NCBI GenBank assembly: GCA_038134485.1
Contig: JAYPVG010000003.1
Span: forward strand, 1-64,000
Reading direction: 5' to 3'
DNA from: NORP240 sp038134485
GTDB lineage: Bacteria > Pseudomonadota > Gammaproteobacteria > Pseudomonadales > Pseudohongiellaceae
DNA: 64,000 bases
The notes under the pieces were generated by a model. The model did not search any database and was not told the DNA's origin. It saw only the letters and a list, made by a program, of their open reading frames with translations. Position numbers and translations under genes: made by a program. Below are positions 37,057 through 47,025 of the stretch, in pieces. The stretch's first letter is position 1. Each line of letters begins with the position of its first letter.

Positions 37057-38103
37057 CTAAATCGCGACGCGATGAGTCCAGCCGTAAGGATCTTCTATTT
37101 CTCCTCGCTGAATACCGACTAGCAGATCATATAATTCCTGCATTATTGGACCGACGGATTGGCCATTGTTGTAAAAACTGTGCCAATCCTCATCGAACCA
37201 TATTTTACCCACCGGTGACAGCACTGCCGCGGTACCACAAGCCGCGATCTCCTCGAAATCTCCCAATTCGGCGCGCAAATCAATGGGCCGCCATTCAGTC
37301 TTGAGTCCGAGCCGGTCTTCTGCGAGCACCATCAATGAGCGTCGGGTGATGCTGGGCAGCACGGCATCCGACCTCGGAGTGACAAAGCGATTACCTTTCA
37401 TCGATATGATTATGTTTGCAGACCCCGCCTCATCGATAAAGCGTCTTTCCGCAGCATCCAGGTAGAGCGCCTCATCAGCACCTTTTTCCTGAGCGGCACG
37501 AGTTGCCAACAATCCTCCGGCATAGTTGGCTCCTACCTTGTAGTTCCCAGTTCCATGGGGCGCCGCACGATCGATGTCTGAAACCGCGAGCGAAATAACA
37601 GCCAGTCCGTTACTCGAATAATAAGGCCCTACCGGTGAGGCAAAAACTCGAAACTCGAAGGATTTGGCCGGCCTGAGCCCAAGATTTTCGCCAACTCCTA
37701 TCAAGAGCGGTCTGATATATAAAGATGCACCCGATCCGTAAGGAGGTATCCAGGCATAGTTTGCCCGGACTGTCTCTTCCACGCCCCGCATAAATAGCTC
37801 TTCGGGGACCTGAGGCATCAATAGCCTCGATGCTGCCTGCTCCATCCGCTCACTGTTTAACCTGGGTCTAAACAGCAGCACACTGCCGTCGCGCGCAGTT
37901 TGAGCTTTCATTCCTTCAAAGCACTGCTGTGCATAGTGCAGCGATGGTGCACCCTCATGAATAGAAATAAATTCGGACTCTACCAGATCACCATCGGACC
38001 ATTCTCCTCCGCTATGACTGGCGGTGAACCTGTAATCTGTTTTACGGTACTGAAAACCGAGCTTAGCCCAATCAAGTGATTTTTTTTCCAAGATCTTATC
38101 CAA
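37057..38103 (-). CDS. ilvE: branched-chain amino acid aminotransferase
   Basis: IlvE is the PLP enzyme that performs the last step of valine, leucine and isoleucine synthesis, or the first of their breakdown. The 348-residue protein is of the longer class (like eukaryotic BCAT), with the PLP lysine K189 in GTGNYKVGANYAGG, substrate loops around LHYAQQCFEGMKA and LYIRPLLIGVGENLG, and the phosphate-binding region near GTAAVLSPVG. It is a single gene. Its start diverges from tatD across 209 bp that carry both promoters; I cannot pick a clear leader peptide there. Confidence 0.95.
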   Translation of the reverse strand: MDKILEKKSLDWAKLGFQYRKTDYRFTASHSGGEWSDGDLVESEFISIHEGAPSLHYAQQCFEGMKAQTARDGSVLLFRPRLNSERMEQAASRLLMPQVPEELFMRGVEETVRANYAWIPPYGSGASLYIRPLLIGVGENLGLRPAKSFEFRVFASPVGPYYSSNGLAVISLAVSDIDRAAPHGTGNYKVGANYAGGLLATRAAQEKGADEALYLDAAERRFIDEAGSANIIISMKGNRFVTPRSDAVLPSITRRSLMVLAEDRLGLKTEWRPIDLRAELGDFEEIAACGTAAVLSPVGKIWFDEDWHSFYNNGQSVGPIMQELYDLLVGIQRGEIEDPYGWTHRVAI

Positions 38104-38312
38104 AGTAAGTAATAATCTGGCGACTCATCTCGTTCGCAGGTGAATCGCCGGAGCACGATACTGACAATCTAGCAATGGAGTCAACGACGCATTATCTGTT
38201 ATCAGCCTGGCATTTGCCATATACCCTCAATAGTGAAACTGAATCCTGCTAAGCCATTGTCGAAGCCGAAAAACTTGAGCTTGGAACACATGATGGTTAG
38301 AGTTGCCGCGCT

Positions 38313-39161
38313 ATGCAATCAAAATTCTTTCCGCTTATCGACATTGGCGCCAACCTTAGTCACAGTTCTTTCCAACAGGATCTGGACTCGGTTCTGGAGC
38401 GAGCTCGCGAGGCCGGTATCGCGCACATTATCGTAACCGGCACCGACCACGATTCAATCATGTCAGCGAATGAGCTTCATGATCGTTATCCCGACTTCCT
38501 TTCTCTTACAGCGGGCTATCATCCCCATGTCGCTAAAGATTTCACTATCGAAGCGATGAATACAGTGCGCGAGTACGGGCTCTTGCCCCAGGTAGTTGCA
38601 ATAGGTGAGACCGGACTCGATTTCAATCGCAACTATTCTCCCCGGGGCATCCAGCAAGAAGTCTTCGCCAGCCAGCTGGAGATTGCCTGCCAACTCAAAA
38701 AACCCGTATTCCTGCATCAAAGAGATGCCCATGACTGTTTTCATGGGATCCTGAAAGAGTACCGCGACAAGCTACCCGGCGGGGTGGTGCACTGTTTTAC
38801 CGATAGCAGGAAAGCTCTCTATGATTATCTGGATCTCGATATGCATATTGGAATTACGGGCTGGATCTGTGACGAGCGAAGGGGCAGTGAGCTGCAAAAT
38901 CTGGTCCGCGAGATACCCCTGAACAGACTGATGCTGGAAACCGATGCGCCTTATCTGCTACCACGCAGTATTGAACCGCTCCCCAAGTCGAGGCGCAATG
39001 AACCGGTTTATCTGATCGAAGTCCTCAAAATGGTGTCCTTGTGTACAGGACTGAAAGAACATTCTCTAGCCGCACAGTCAACTGCCAATGCCCGCAAACT
39101 GTTCGGACTTCGCAACCATCAACTTACAGAACAGAAGTCTGAATTAACAAGTGATACCTGA
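38313..39161 (+). CDS. tatD: TatD-family metal-dependent DNase
   Basis: TatD is a TIM-barrel metallo-hydrolase with 3'-5' exonuclease activity. The 282-residue protein follows E. coli TatD itself closely: ITGTDHD-like loop, AGYHPH, IGETGLDFNRNYSP, FLHQRDAHDCF, VVHCFTDS, GITGWICDERRG, LMLETDAPYLLPR and SRRNEPVYL. It has DIGANLSH at the start instead of the HxH of other family branches, as TatD proper does. It ends 3 bp from the convergent glutaredoxin-like gene. Confidence 0.95.
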   Translation: MQSKFFPLIDIGANLSHSSFQQDLDSVLERAREAGIAHIIVTGTDHDSIMSANELHDRYPDFLSLTAGYHPHVAKDFTIEAMNTVREYGLLPQVVAIGETGLDFNRNYSPRGIQQEVFASQLEIACQLKKPVFLHQRDAHDCFHGILKEYRDKLPGGVVHCFTDSRKALYDYLDLDMHIGITGWICDERRGSELQNLVREIPLNRLMLETDAPYLLPRSIEPLPKSRRNEPVYLIEVLKMVSLCTGLKEHSLAAQSTANARKLFGLRNHQLTEQKSELTSDT

Positions 39162-39164
39162 TTC

Positions 39165-39407
39165 CTAATTAATGCGCAAAAACTTTTCCAGCTGCCGCTG
39201 ATCAAATGGCCAACCCAGCTCAGCCCCGTCCTCAGCTCTCATTATCACCGGGATACGAATACCGTACCGCTCCACGAGCACCGGATCATCTGCAATATCT
39301 GAACTCGTCCAGGCAATTGTCGAGTTCTGACCTGCCTGCCGCAACATATCCTCGGCTTGTTTACAAAGATGACAACCGGCAGTTGTATAAAGAGTAATCG
39401 TATGCAT
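39165..39407 (-). CDS. small glutaredoxin-like protein
   Basis: An 80-residue thioredoxin-fold protein with a CxxC pair, CHLC, near the N-terminus (TLYTTAGCHLCKQAEDML) and a cis-proline region, IRIPVIMR. This is the glutaredoxin-like DUF836 type. The frame is open to 39452; the ATG at 39407 has AGGT upstream and begins at the first beta strand. A redox role is inferred from the fold; the partner is unknown. It overlaps nothing and faces tatD. Confidence 0.88.
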   Translation of the reverse strand: MHTITLYTTAGCHLCKQAEDMLRQAGQNSTIAWTSSDIADDPVLVERYGIRIPVIMRAEDGAELGWPFDQRQLEKFLRIN

Positions 39408-39569
39408 GTGACCTATAATGAAGTAGTTTCGATAGGCTTGATCAATGCTCAAACGCCGTAACTGTAAGCTACAATATGGAACAAAGTCTCCCTAGACATC
39501 CCCTTGAAAACGTTTAAAATCCGTGACTTCGCTCAAGTTAGCCCGCATGCAAAGTTCGAGAAGAATAAT

Positions 39570-40529
<960 letters not shown>

Positions 40530-40546
40530 AACCGGGCCCATCTACC

Positions 40547-41524
40547 ATGGCGATGGCGATGCAACTGGATCCTTATCAGAGCCGCTACCGGTGCACGGGC
40601 GCGGTGGTGGAACTCGACCAGTTGCTCGCGCAACGTTATGCCGCCAAAACGCTTGAATACGTTGCTCACTCTCGCTCAATAGCCGGCATCTCAGGTCTGC
40701 ATCTGTCCAAGATGCGTGGTCGCGGGATCGATTTCGAGGAATTCAGGCCGTATCAGCAAGGAGACGACATCCGACTTATTGATTGGCGTGTTACTGCGCG
40801 CACGGGCCGCCCCTTTACAAAGGTATTCAGGGAAGAACGGGAGCGACCGGTTATCATCGCAGTCGACCAGACTTCAAACATGTTTTTCGGTAGCCAGGTC
40901 GCGTTCAAATCCGTGATCGCCGCACAAGTAGCAGCGCTGTTTTGTTGGCTGGCGATCGATAACGGCGACCGGGTTGGCGGTCTGGTTTACTCGGACCGTA
41001 ATGCCAACCTGGTAAGACCGAAGCGAAGCAGACGTTCGGCGCTGCATCTGATGAACCACATCCACGAGTATAATCAGCAACTCCAAGACCTTGGCAATAA
41101 ATCTGGCGCCGCGACGGATCCTGATTTTCAGCCGGGGCTTGCGTATGCTCTTGGTCAAATACGCCGAATCACCAAGCCCGGCAGCACGCTTTATATAGTT
41201 TCCGATTTTGCCACCCTGGATGAGAGAGCACTGCAATATTTAAATCAGCTGTCACGTCACAACAACGTGATTTGCGTTTTTATTTCAGATCCGCTCGAGG
41301 AAGTCCTGCCCGTGCCGGGCTTCTACAGTATCACCGATGGTCGGCGTAAAGGGGCACTGAACACGTACAACAGCAAGATCAGAGAACGGTATAAAGAACA
41401 ATTTCAAGAACGCATGGCTCGCATCAGCGACGACCTCGATCAATTGCAGATTCCGTTACTCCGCCTGAAAACCAACCAGCTAGTGGTCGAGCAAATACGA
41501 AAATGGATAGCGCAGACTTACTAG
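40547..41524 (+). CDS. DUF58 domain protein (first MoxR system)
   Basis: The 325-residue protein has the DUF58 signature RGIDFEEFRPYQQGDDIRLI then DWRVTART, and a VWA-like fold with IIAVDQTSNMFF in place of a full metal-ion site. It begins 17 bp after the MoxR gene and overlaps the next gene by 22 bp. DUF58 proteins always accompany MoxR ATPases; they are taken to be their adaptors. The ATG at 40553 is an equally good start. Confidence 0.92.
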   Translation: MAMAMQLDPYQSRYRCTGAVVELDQLLAQRYAAKTLEYVAHSRSIAGISGLHLSKMRGRGIDFEEFRPYQQGDDIRLIDWRVTARTGRPFTKVFREERERPVIIAVDQTSNMFFGSQVAFKSVIAAQVAALFCWLAIDNGDRVGGLVYSDRNANLVRPKRSRRSALHLMNHIHEYNQQLQDLGNKSGAATDPDFQPGLAYALGQIRRITKPGSTLYIVSDFATLDERALQYLNQLSRHNNVICVFISDPLEEVLPVPGFYSITDGRRKGALNTYNSKIRERYKEQFQERMARISDDLDQLQIPLLRLKTNQLVVEQIRKWIAQTY

Positions 41525-42045
41525 AGCAACTCGCTGATATTCATCTACCGGGACCAGTTCCTTTTTGGCCGCCGGCTCCGGGGTGGTGGCTATTGGCCCT
41601 GCTCGTCATAGCCGCTCTAACCTGGCTGACGCTTAAAGCTATGGAAGCTAGGCGTCAGAAGCAGATTTGCGCATTCGCGTTACACGAGTTGGACAAGGCC
41701 TATCACACCTATCGCCAACATGGACGGGACAGTGCCGAGCAATCAAATCAGGCAACGCTGTTATACCTCAACGAATTCAATGCGGTCCTGCGACGGGTAG
41801 CATTGTGGCACTTCCCACGACAGAATGTTGCCAGCCTGGGAGGCCGCGCCTGGGTTGATTTTCTTCGAAAAAAAGGGGAGTCTTCACTGCTGAGCGACCA
41901 AATTGCAGCCGCGCTCGAGGAAGGTCGCTTCAAGGCTCAATGTGATGTCGACACCGAGCAGTTGCACCAGTTTGGCGAAAGCTGGATTGAAAGCCTGTAC
42001 ATGAGCCGTTCGAAGTCCGAAACCTCTCCCAAATTGAGCGCCTGA
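41503..42045 (+). CDS. DUF4381 domain membrane protein
   Basis: This 180-residue protein has one hydrophobic helix (about 24-45, PGWWLLALLVIAALTWLTLK) preceded by the conserved IHLPGPVPFWPPAPGWW, and a cytoplasmic helical domain. This is the DUF4381 type found only in MoxR/Bat clusters. It overlaps the DUF58 gene by 22 bp. The function is unknown; it probably anchors the complex. Confidence 0.9.
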   Translation: MDSADLLEQLADIHLPGPVPFWPPAPGWWLLALLVIAALTWLTLKAMEARRQKQICAFALHELDKAYHTYRQHGRDSAEQSNQATLLYLNEFNAVLRRVALWHFPRQNVASLGGRAWVDFLRKKGESSLLSDQIAAALEEGRFKAQCDVDTEQLHQFGESWIESLYMSRSKSETSPKLSA

Positions 42046-42055
42046 GTGATCTGAT

Positions 42056-43114
42056 ATGCTTGAATTTACCTGGCCCCTCGCATTTCTGGCTTTGCCCCTC
42101 CCCTGGCTTGTATACAAGCTCGTGGCTCGAGCACCTCGCCAGGACGCATCACTGTTTGTGCCATTTTTCGAGAATCTCACACGACTGCAGTCTGATAATG
42201 AGAACCTGGCCAGCAGCCGACTATTAAACCTGATTTGTTGTGTTCTGATCTGGCTGCTGGTGGTACTTGCAGCATCACGTCCACAATGGCTTGGCGATCC
42301 GGTAGAGCTGCCTTCTACAGGCCGCGACTTGATGCTGGCAGTAGATATTTCAGGAAGCATGGAAGCCCAGGACATGGTGGTGGGTAATCGTCAGGTTTCC
42401 CGTATTGACGTTGTGAAAGCAGTGGTCAGCGATTTCGTCGAACGTCGAGAAGGCGATCGACTTGGATTAATTCTGTTCGCTGCTCATGCCTACATCCAGG
42501 CGCCGCTTACCTTTGACCGCGACACTGTCGGCACGCTTCTGGAAGAATCTGAAATAGGCATCATAGAGGAATCTGCGACCGCAATAGGCGACGCAATAGG
42601 ACTAAGCGTCAAGCATCTTCGTAATCGGCCCGAGAATAGCAGGGTTTTGGTTTTGCTTACCGACGGAGTCAACAACGCCGGTTCGGTTTCCCCGGTGCAG
42701 GCTGGACAGCTTGCCGAGACGGAAAACATTAAAATATACACAATCGGAATCGGCGCTGATCAGGTGGTACAGCGGACATTCTTCGGCTCCCGCTCAGTAA
42801 ATCCCTCAGCGGAACTCGATGAGGAAACATTGACCTTGATTGCCGAATCAACAGGGGGTCGCTACTTCAGGGCTCGTGACGTTAACGACCTGGTTGATAT
42901 CTACGAAGAACTCGATCGCCTCGAGACAATAGAGCAGGATGAGCAAACTTACAGGCCAACCAAAATTTTGTTTTTTTGGCCGCTGGGGGCTGCCCTGCTT
43001 ATTAGCTTTTTCCTGGCCGCTGCATCAATTCCCTGGGCCTCTCTGCTTAATCGGCAGCCGCAGGTGCCCGATGACGCCGATATCGAAGGCGCCGGCGTCA
43101 GGAGCAATGCTTGA
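42056..43114 (+). CDS. VWA-domain membrane protein, BatA-like
   Basis: The 352-residue protein has two N-terminal helices (about 5-22 and 57-73), a von Willebrand A domain with complete metal-ion-dependent adhesion site D97-I-S99-G-S101 and a DGVNNAG motif, then a C-terminal helix (about 305-325). Helices and site place the VWA domain in the periplasm, as in BatA. It overlaps the next gene by 4 bp. Confidence 0.93.
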   Translation: MLEFTWPLAFLALPLPWLVYKLVARAPRQDASLFVPFFENLTRLQSDNENLASSRLLNLICCVLIWLLVVLAASRPQWLGDPVELPSTGRDLMLAVDISGSMEAQDMVVGNRQVSRIDVVKAVVSDFVERREGDRLGLILFAAHAYIQAPLTFDRDTVGTLLEESEIGIIEESATAIGDAIGLSVKHLRNRPENSRVLVLLTDGVNNAGSVSPVQAGQLAETENIKIYTIGIGADQVVQRTFFGSRSVNPSAELDEETLTLIAESTGGRYFRARDVNDLVDIYEELDRLETIEQDEQTYRPTKILFFWPLGAALLISFFLAAASIPWASLLNRQPQVPDDADIEGAGVRSNA

Positions 43115-44889
43115 TGGACCTGATTCTCCCGAATTTTCAGGAATTCCATTTTCTTCGTCCACTTTGGCTGCTGGGGCTTATTCCCAGTGTAGTGTTCCTC
43201 CTCGCCCTGTGGCGAATCAACACTTCAGTGACCGCGTGGGATAAAGCAATCGACCACAGCCTGCTGCCTTTCCTGCTGGACAGCAGCAAAAGCGCAGCCC
43301 AGCGCAGCCCGTTACTATTACTGACAGCAGCCTGGGTTATGAGCATCATCGCTCTGGCTGGACCAGTCTGGGAGAAACTGCCCCAGCCGGTTCAAAAACG
43401 GGAAGACGCGCTGGTGATCATCATGGACCTCTCCTTGTCGATGTTTGCTCCGGATCACGTTCCCAATAGACTCGATCTGGCCAAACGCAAGTTACGGGAT
43501 ATTCTGGAATTCAGGAAAGAAGGACAAACCGCTCTGGTCGTTTACGCTGGCGATGCCCATACGGTAACACCTCTAACCGATGACACGGTCACCATTTCGG
43601 CCTTAGTGCCGTCTCTCAGCCCAAATATAATGCCACTTTTCGGGAGCAACCCGATCGCAGCCGTTGAGATTGCCATCTCATTGTTAGACGACGTCGAGGC
43701 CACCAGAGGTAGAATTCTTCTGATGACCGACGGCATCTCAGGTTTCGCCGAGGAACAGGCGCTTGCAGAGCAGATAGCCGATACCGCGTATGAATTACTG
43801 GTGATGGGAATCGGCACCGAAGAAGGAGCGCCGATACGTACCAGTGACGGCGGTTTTCTGACTGATGCCAATGGTGAGGTGGTGGTACCCCAACTAAATC
43901 GCAATGTGTTGCAATCACTGGCAAATCGCAGCGGCGGCCGCTATCACGATATCCAGCTGTCCAATGCGGATGTGAACTTCCTTTTAGCAGAGTCACCATT
44001 CTTCGAGGAAAATCTCAGCGAGGTAGAAGAGGAATTCGACATCTGGTACGAAGCCGGACCCTGGCTGCTAATTCTGATCATACCGATAGCGGCGCTGAGC
44101 TTTCGACGTGGCTGGCTATTCAGTGTCATGCTTCTGCTAACCGTGACCGGCACACTAACCCCCACCCGGCAGGCTCAGGCCTGGGAATGGCGAGACCTGT
44201 GGCAAACACGCGACCAACAGGGAGCCGCGGCAATGGAGGCAGAAAATTTTGGAGACGCTGCCGTACTGTTTGAGACTTCCAATTGGCGCGGAGCGGCATT
44301 GTACCGCTCGGAAAACTATGAAGCAGCCATAGCAGCGTTCAGCGCCGATGACAGCGCCGATGGCCACTATAATCGGGCCAATGCTCTGGCACTGGCGGGA
44401 AACTATCCTGAAGCTATTGCTGCGTACGACCTGGCATTAGAAATACAACCAGATCACCAGGACGCTATCTTTAACAAAGAGATCATCGAACAGCTACTGC
44501 AGGAGCAGGAAAGCCAGGAAGGGGAAGCTCAGGGCGAAAACAGCGATGAGCAGCAACAACAGCAAGGCTCAGAACAGGAACAGGAAGATCAGGAAAACAG
44601 CGATCAACAGGAACAGGACAGCCAGGAAGGTAATCAGGAACAGGAAGAGCAAGAGCAGCAGCAACAGCAACCCGAAGAACAGGAAAGTTCGCAGAGCAAT
44701 AGCGAGCAGAACACCCCGAGCGAACAGAGTAACGAGGAATTCGAAGAACAACAGTCGCTGGAGCAATGGCTAAGGCGAATTGAAGATGATCCCGGTGAAC
44801 TGCTGCAACGCAAGTTCCGCTACCAATATCGTCAGCGGCAACTCAATGGAACAGCCAACAACCTGCAATCTGGTGACCAGATATGGTAG
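43111..44889 (+). CDS. VWA-TPR membrane protein, BatB/BatC fusion with Q/E-rich tail
   Basis: The 592-residue protein joins a BatB-like VWA part to a BatC-like TPR part. There are N-terminal helices (about 17-35 and 69-86), a metal site D106-L-S108-L-S110 and a helix pair near 311-350. Two TPR motifs follow at about 395-450 (YNRANALALAGNYPEAIAAY, LEIQPDHQDA). The region 455-555 is almost entirely glutamine, glutamate, serine and asparagine, followed by LEQWLRRIEDDPGELLQRKF, the usual BatC end. It overlaps the BatD-like gene by 7 bp. Confidence 0.92.
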   Translation: MMDLILPNFQEFHFLRPLWLLGLIPSVVFLLALWRINTSVTAWDKAIDHSLLPFLLDSSKSAAQRSPLLLLTAAWVMSIIALAGPVWEKLPQPVQKREDALVIIMDLSLSMFAPDHVPNRLDLAKRKLRDILEFRKEGQTALVVYAGDAHTVTPLTDDTVTISALVPSLSPNIMPLFGSNPIAAVEIAISLLDDVEATRGRILLMTDGISGFAEEQALAEQIADTAYELLVMGIGTEEGAPIRTSDGGFLTDANGEVVVPQLNRNVLQSLANRSGGRYHDIQLSNADVNFLLAESPFFEENLSEVEEEFDIWYEAGPWLLILIIPIAALSFRRGWLFSVMLLLTVTGTLTPTRQAQAWEWRDLWQTRDQQGAAAMEAENFGDAAVLFETSNWRGAALYRSENYEAAIAAFSADDSADGHYNRANALALAGNYPEAIAAYDLALEIQPDHQDAIFNKEIIEQLLQEQESQEGEAQGENSDEQQQQQGSEQEQEDQENSDQQEQDSQEGNQEQEEQEQQQQQPEEQESSQSNSEQNTPSEQSNEEFEEQQSLEQWLRRIEDDPGELLQRKFRYQYRQRQLNGTANNLQSGDQIW

Positions 44890-46646
44890 TCGCTGCACGC
44901 ATTCTGCTGAGCTTGCTGTTGATGCTGCCAATTTTCGCTTGTGGGCAGGAAGTGGAGATCAGCGTCGACCGTAACGAAATCGCTCGCGGTGACACGGTCG
45001 AGCTCACGATTCGGGTTTTTCGCCAACAGCAAAATGTTCAGCTGGATCTTTCTCCTCTTCGTGACGATTTCGATATATTGGCATCCCGCACTTCCAGCCA
45101 GATTCGCAGCATCAATAACCAGGTTGAATCCTGGATAGACTACATCATTACCCTGTTTCCAACCCGCGAGGGCCAGATCGAGATTCCTCCCCTGGACGTT
45201 GGAGGCGTCTTCACCGACAGTATAACTCTGTCAGTAGTCGACCAGGGCCCCAATTCGAATCAGGGAAACAGCGATCTGTTCCTGGAAACTGAGGTCAATA
45301 AAGAGTCTGTTTATGTGCAAGAGCAATTGCTCTTCACTATTCGGCTTTTTTACACCATAAGCGGTATTCGCAATCCTCAGTTTACCGAGCTTGACATGCC
45401 TGAAACTGTGATTCAACTAATCGGATCACCTAACCAATATGAGCGGCTGATTGACGGAGTTCGATTTGGTGTCTATGAGATGCGTTACGTCATCTTCCCC
45501 CAACGAAGCGGCCCATTGGAAATTCCCGACATCCTGTTTCGTGGCGAAGTAACCGACGGCTCTAGTAATTTTGTTTTTCGTAATCTCAATACGCAGCGGG
45601 TTACAGCCTATATTGAGGGCATGACCATTGACGTCAAGGAACGTCCATCTGTCGCGCAAAATGAAGCAAACTGGCTACCCGCTGCAAGTGTGACGCTGGA
45701 GGAGAGCTGGGATAGGGACATCAGCACGCTTCAAGTCGGCGAAACTATTACGCGAACCATAACCATGGTTACCGAAGGGCTCGATGGTGCGGTCCTTCCG
45801 CCTTTCAGTCCAAATGAAATTGACGGCACCAACTTGTACCCTGAACCCGCCGAAATTACGCGAACGTTCGTGGAAGGACAGATAGTAGGATCTCGAGTGG
45901 AAACAACTGCCATTGTGCCAACTCAGGCGGGGAGCATTGAGATTCCTCCCCTATCCGTTCCCTGGTGGGACATCAACACCGACGAAATGCGGTTTGCCAC
46001 TATTGCACCGACCCAGCTCTTGGTGACTACCATAGAAGGAGACATGCCGGCAGAACAGCTGGTAGCTGATAACGGCGAAGTTCTCGAGCAAGAGTCTCTC
46101 GCACCGGTACTAGATCAGAGCATGATCGATGCACAGAATGAGACTACTCTGATTAATATCCCCGTTATCTGGTTTAACCTGTTTATAACAGCCGCCGTGT
46201 TGGTTGTGCTGGCGAGTATCTACTTGATGGTAATACGCAGTTACAACATCGATCCCAAGGCGATCATTAAAACCTATATGGATACGCTGGCCGACAAGCG
46301 CAGACCTGAAAATAATGAAGGCGTGGCATTTGGCGTTCTTCAAAAAGCCCTGCGCAGGGGCAACCCGTCTGATATCCGCTCGTCACTGATCACCTGGGCA
46401 ACACATTATTATGCGCCCGAAAAGGTGCGAACCATGGACGATATTCTTCGACTTGCGAATGGAAGCATTTTATACACATTCTGCCTTCAGCTTCAGGCTG
46501 CTCTCTACAATGCGGATCAATCTGCATCCCTGATAACGAATGAGCTTGAGGCTGAATTGACAGCTCTGCGCAAATCCAAACGGCAGTCCCGCAAAGAGGT
46601 CAGACGCAAGGAGGCTTATGCGCTTCCCCCCTTGTATCGCGCCTGA
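44883..46646 (+). CDS. BatD-family protein
   Basis: This 587-residue protein has an N-terminal signal peptide (about 1-20, LLSLLLMLPIFACG), a long beta-rich periplasmic part with paired BatD/oxygen-tolerance modules (VELTIRVFRQQ, PTREGQIEIPPLDV and later PTQAGSIEIPPLSV, a visible internal repeat) and a membrane helix near 425-447. A short cytoplasmic tail follows. It closes the plus-strand MoxR operon. The FAC-G site is not a good lipobox. Confidence 0.9.
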   Translation: MVVAARILLSLLLMLPIFACGQEVEISVDRNEIARGDTVELTIRVFRQQQNVQLDLSPLRDDFDILASRTSSQIRSINNQVESWIDYIITLFPTREGQIEIPPLDVGGVFTDSITLSVVDQGPNSNQGNSDLFLETEVNKESVYVQEQLLFTIRLFYTISGIRNPQFTELDMPETVIQLIGSPNQYERLIDGVRFGVYEMRYVIFPQRSGPLEIPDILFRGEVTDGSSNFVFRNLNTQRVTAYIEGMTIDVKERPSVAQNEANWLPAASVTLEESWDRDISTLQVGETITRTITMVTEGLDGAVLPPFSPNEIDGTNLYPEPAEITRTFVEGQIVGSRVETTAIVPTQAGSIEIPPLSVPWWDINTDEMRFATIAPTQLLVTTIEGDMPAEQLVADNGEVLEQESLAPVLDQSMIDAQNETTLINIPVIWFNLFITAAVLVVLASIYLMVIRSYNIDPKAIIKTYMDTLADKRRPENNEGVAFGVLQKALRRGNPSDIRSSLITWATHYYAPEKVRTMDDILRLANGSILYTFCLQLQAALYNADQSASLITNELEAELTALRKSKRQSRKEVRRKEAYALPPLYRA

Positions 46647-46667
46647 TCAGCCGATGCCAGCTTTCAG

Positions 46668-47021
46668 GTGAAATATTCACACCCCGTATACTCAACACAA
46701 TCGGGCCGCCTGTGTTCGTCTTGTGGCAAAGCCCTGCAAAATTGTGCCTGCAGGATAAGTGATAAACCTGCACATCCCGACGGATCATTCGTCATGATTT
46801 CACGGGAACGAAAAGGCCGTGGCGGAAAGGATGTCTCCATAGTTAGCAATTTACCGCTGACCAGTATGGAGCTCAAACTACTTGCCTCGGCGCTAAAAAA
46901 ACACTGCGGCAGCGGTGGCACGGTGACAAAAAGCTGCATAGAAATACAAGGCGATCAACGCCAGAGCATCAAAAACTACCTGGAACAGCAAGGTTTCAGG
47001 GTAAAGCTAAGTGGCTCCTAG
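46668..47021 (+). CDS. yciH: YciH/SUI1-family translation factor
   Basis: This 117-residue protein homologous to eukaryotic eIF1 starts with GTG at 46668. It has PVYSTQSGR at the N-terminus, as in E. coli YciH, and the SUI1 core RKGRGGKDVSIVSNL, LKKHCGSGGTVTKSCIEIQGDQR, and FRVKLSG at the end. The insert CSSCGKALQNCAC near residues 17-28 holds four cysteines not present in E. coli YciH and may bind metal. It sits 21 bp past batD and 4 bp before the end of the tgpA-like gene, at the junction of two MoxR operons. Confidence 0.93.
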   Translation: MKYSHPVYSTQSGRLCSSCGKALQNCACRISDKPAHPDGSFVMISRERKGRGGKDVSIVSNLPLTSMELKLLASALKKHCGSGGTVTKSCIEIQGDQRQSIKNYLEQQGFRVKLSGS

Positions 47022-47025
47022 GCCC

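Noticed and set aside
44883..44945. Lipoprotein signal in the BatD-like protein
   Set aside because: A cysteine follows the hydrophobic segment, but the residues before it (IFAC) do not match a lipobox well.
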